DNA from: a virus
Reading direction: 5' to 3' (one strand)
Virus record (IMG/VR): IMGVR_UViG_3300042991_000987
Location: 1-39,087 of that record
DNA: 39,087 nt
A model generated the notes under the pieces. That model had not been told where the DNA came from and did not search any database. It was given only the letters and a program-made list of their open reading frames with translations. Below are positions 38,669 to 39,087 of this stretch, one piece after another; position 1 is the stretch's first letter; each line of letters opens with the position of its first letter. Made by a program: the position numbers and the translations under genes.

Positions 38669-38731
38669 ATGAAAAAAGATAGTAAACAGAGACTTTTCGA
38701 AGTCATGACAAGACTTGATAAAACATTCAAA
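38669..38731 (+). repeat. Tag-encoding DNA repeat, copy B
   Basis: Partner of 37601-37663; 62 of 63 bases identical. Confidence 0.85.
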
Positions 38732-38947
38732 CCTAAATTGAATGAAGACTTTGATGAAGAAAAAGAATTTGTTGTTTCGGAAGATATAAATATTGATGTA
38801 GAAGTGGGTGACACTATTATGATGGGCAAATTTAAAAATTCGCCAACAATAGTAAAGTCAATAGGAAAAGACGAACATGGTATGCCAATTATTAATGGTA
38901 AGAAAGTAGTAACATTTAGAATGGCTACCGAAAAAAATAAGAAATAA
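38669..38947 (+). CDS. Tagged small protein with beta-barrel-like domain, 92 aa
   Basis: Tag MKKDSKQRLFEVMTRLDKTF then LNE (24-26) before Asp. The rest is a compact beta domain: VEVGDTIMMGKFKNSPTIVK and HGMPIINGKKVVTFR, a pattern I recognise as a recurrent small domain in phage genes of unknown role. Last gene of the tag cluster. Confidence 0.72.
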   Translation: MKKDSKQRLFEVMTRLDKTFKPKLNEDFDEEKEFVVSEDINIDVEVGDTIMMGKFKNSPTIVKSIGKDEHGMPIINGKKVVTFRMATEKNKK

Positions 38948-38978
38948 TTTAAATTTTTTTAAAAATAATTGAAAATAA

Positions 38979-39009
38979 TTTGGTATTAATGAAACTTTAT
39001 TTATCTTTG
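38979..39009 (+). promoter_or_regulatory. Bacteroidota-type promoter
   Basis: TTTG at 38979-38982, 19-base spacer, TATCTTTG at 39002-39009: exact consensus, 24 bases before the ATG at 39034. Confidence 0.78.
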
Positions 39010-39033
39010 CAACGTATTTAATAGAAAAAGAAA

Positions 39034-39087
39034 ATGAAAAAGTCACTCGACATATTGGTAGCAGTCCTCATGGTGGATGTCCTATTA
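39034..39087 (+). CDS. Start of a gene running off the right edge
   Basis: 18 codons open to the window end, reading MKKSLDILVAVLMVDVLL. Basic start followed by a hydrophobic run, so a signal or membrane segment is possible. Codons are richer in C and G than the neighbours (for example CTC, GTC). Supported mainly by the strong host-type promoter upstream, which predicts early expression. Confidence 0.5.
   Translation, partial: MKKSLDILVAVLMVDVLL

Noticed and set aside
1-39087. CRISPR arrays, insertion sequences, integrase/attachment sites, rRNA
   Set aside because: No regularly spaced repeats, transposase or integrase motifs, or rRNA-like stretches were seen on either strand.

Overview
The window is a piece of a large AT-rich, tailed-phage genome of T4-like (contractile-tail) ancestry that almost certainly infects a Bacteroidota host. 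The T4 lineage shows in recognisable homologues of gp13, gp17, gp20, gp21, gp22 and gp23 plus a baseplate hub and tail lysozyme. The host assignment rests on four promoters that match the Bacteroidota-specific pattern TTTG/TTG, 19-22 bases, TAnnTTTG (near 5988, 33138, 34555, 38979), on the lack of visible Shine-Dalgarno sequences, and on a Bacteroidota-style secreted Tyr-rich protein. The standard genetic code is used.

Layout. 1-2460 (+): nucleotide metabolism, with the end of a MazG-like pyrophosphohydrolase, dUTPase, thymidylate synthase and small genes, closed by a terminator. 2527-5941 (-): a 45-aa protein, neck genes (gp13-like and a possible gp14-like) and two tagged proteins, one a polynucleotide-kinase-like P-loop protein. 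6040-8545 (+): a non-structural operon with a UvrD-like helicase and a frameshifted YkgJ-like gene. 8590-12909 (-): major capsid protein, scaffold, prohead protease. 12997-18383 (+): a 1506-aa hub-like protein and a lytic transglycosylase. 18380-29798 (-): portal, terminase, a large acidic protein and accessory virion candidates. 29872-31931 (+): a LamG-like structural protein and a small Cys-rich protein. 31932-33119: two tagged or tag-like proteins flanking a possible small RNA. 33138-34668 (+): a regulated tRNA operon with seven tRNAs and an HNH endonuclease. 34683-35608: small accessory genes. 35693-36970 (-): the secreted Tyr/Ser-rich protein. 37058-38947 (+): four tagged proteins in a row. 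39034 to the end: start of a further gene.

Three systems stand out. (1) The tRNA operon (Pro, His, HNH, Pro, His, Gln, Gln, Gln) is preceded by a 24-codon leader whose codons 8-16 are exclusively Gln, Pro and His, the same three amino acids the tRNAs carry. The leader RNA can form mutually exclusive 1:2, 2:3 and 3:4 hairpins ending in an intrinsic terminator, as in the trp and his attenuators. This looks like a phage tRNA operon that senses shortage of its own products. (2) At least eight unrelated proteins share an N-terminal tag of the form MKKDSKQRLFEVMTRLDKTF, often followed by a Leu/Ile-x-Glu triplet. The capsid protein has the same kind of triplet at its expected maturation site. I infer a capsid-targeting propeptide that is removed by the gp21-like protease and delivers cargo (kinase, GP88-type protein, cupin and others) into the head. 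(3) A second promoter class, AGTATTTAT placed mostly 14-18 bases before start codons, marks virion genes on both strands (over 20 copies), so the phage appears to have separate host-type and late-type transcription programmes.
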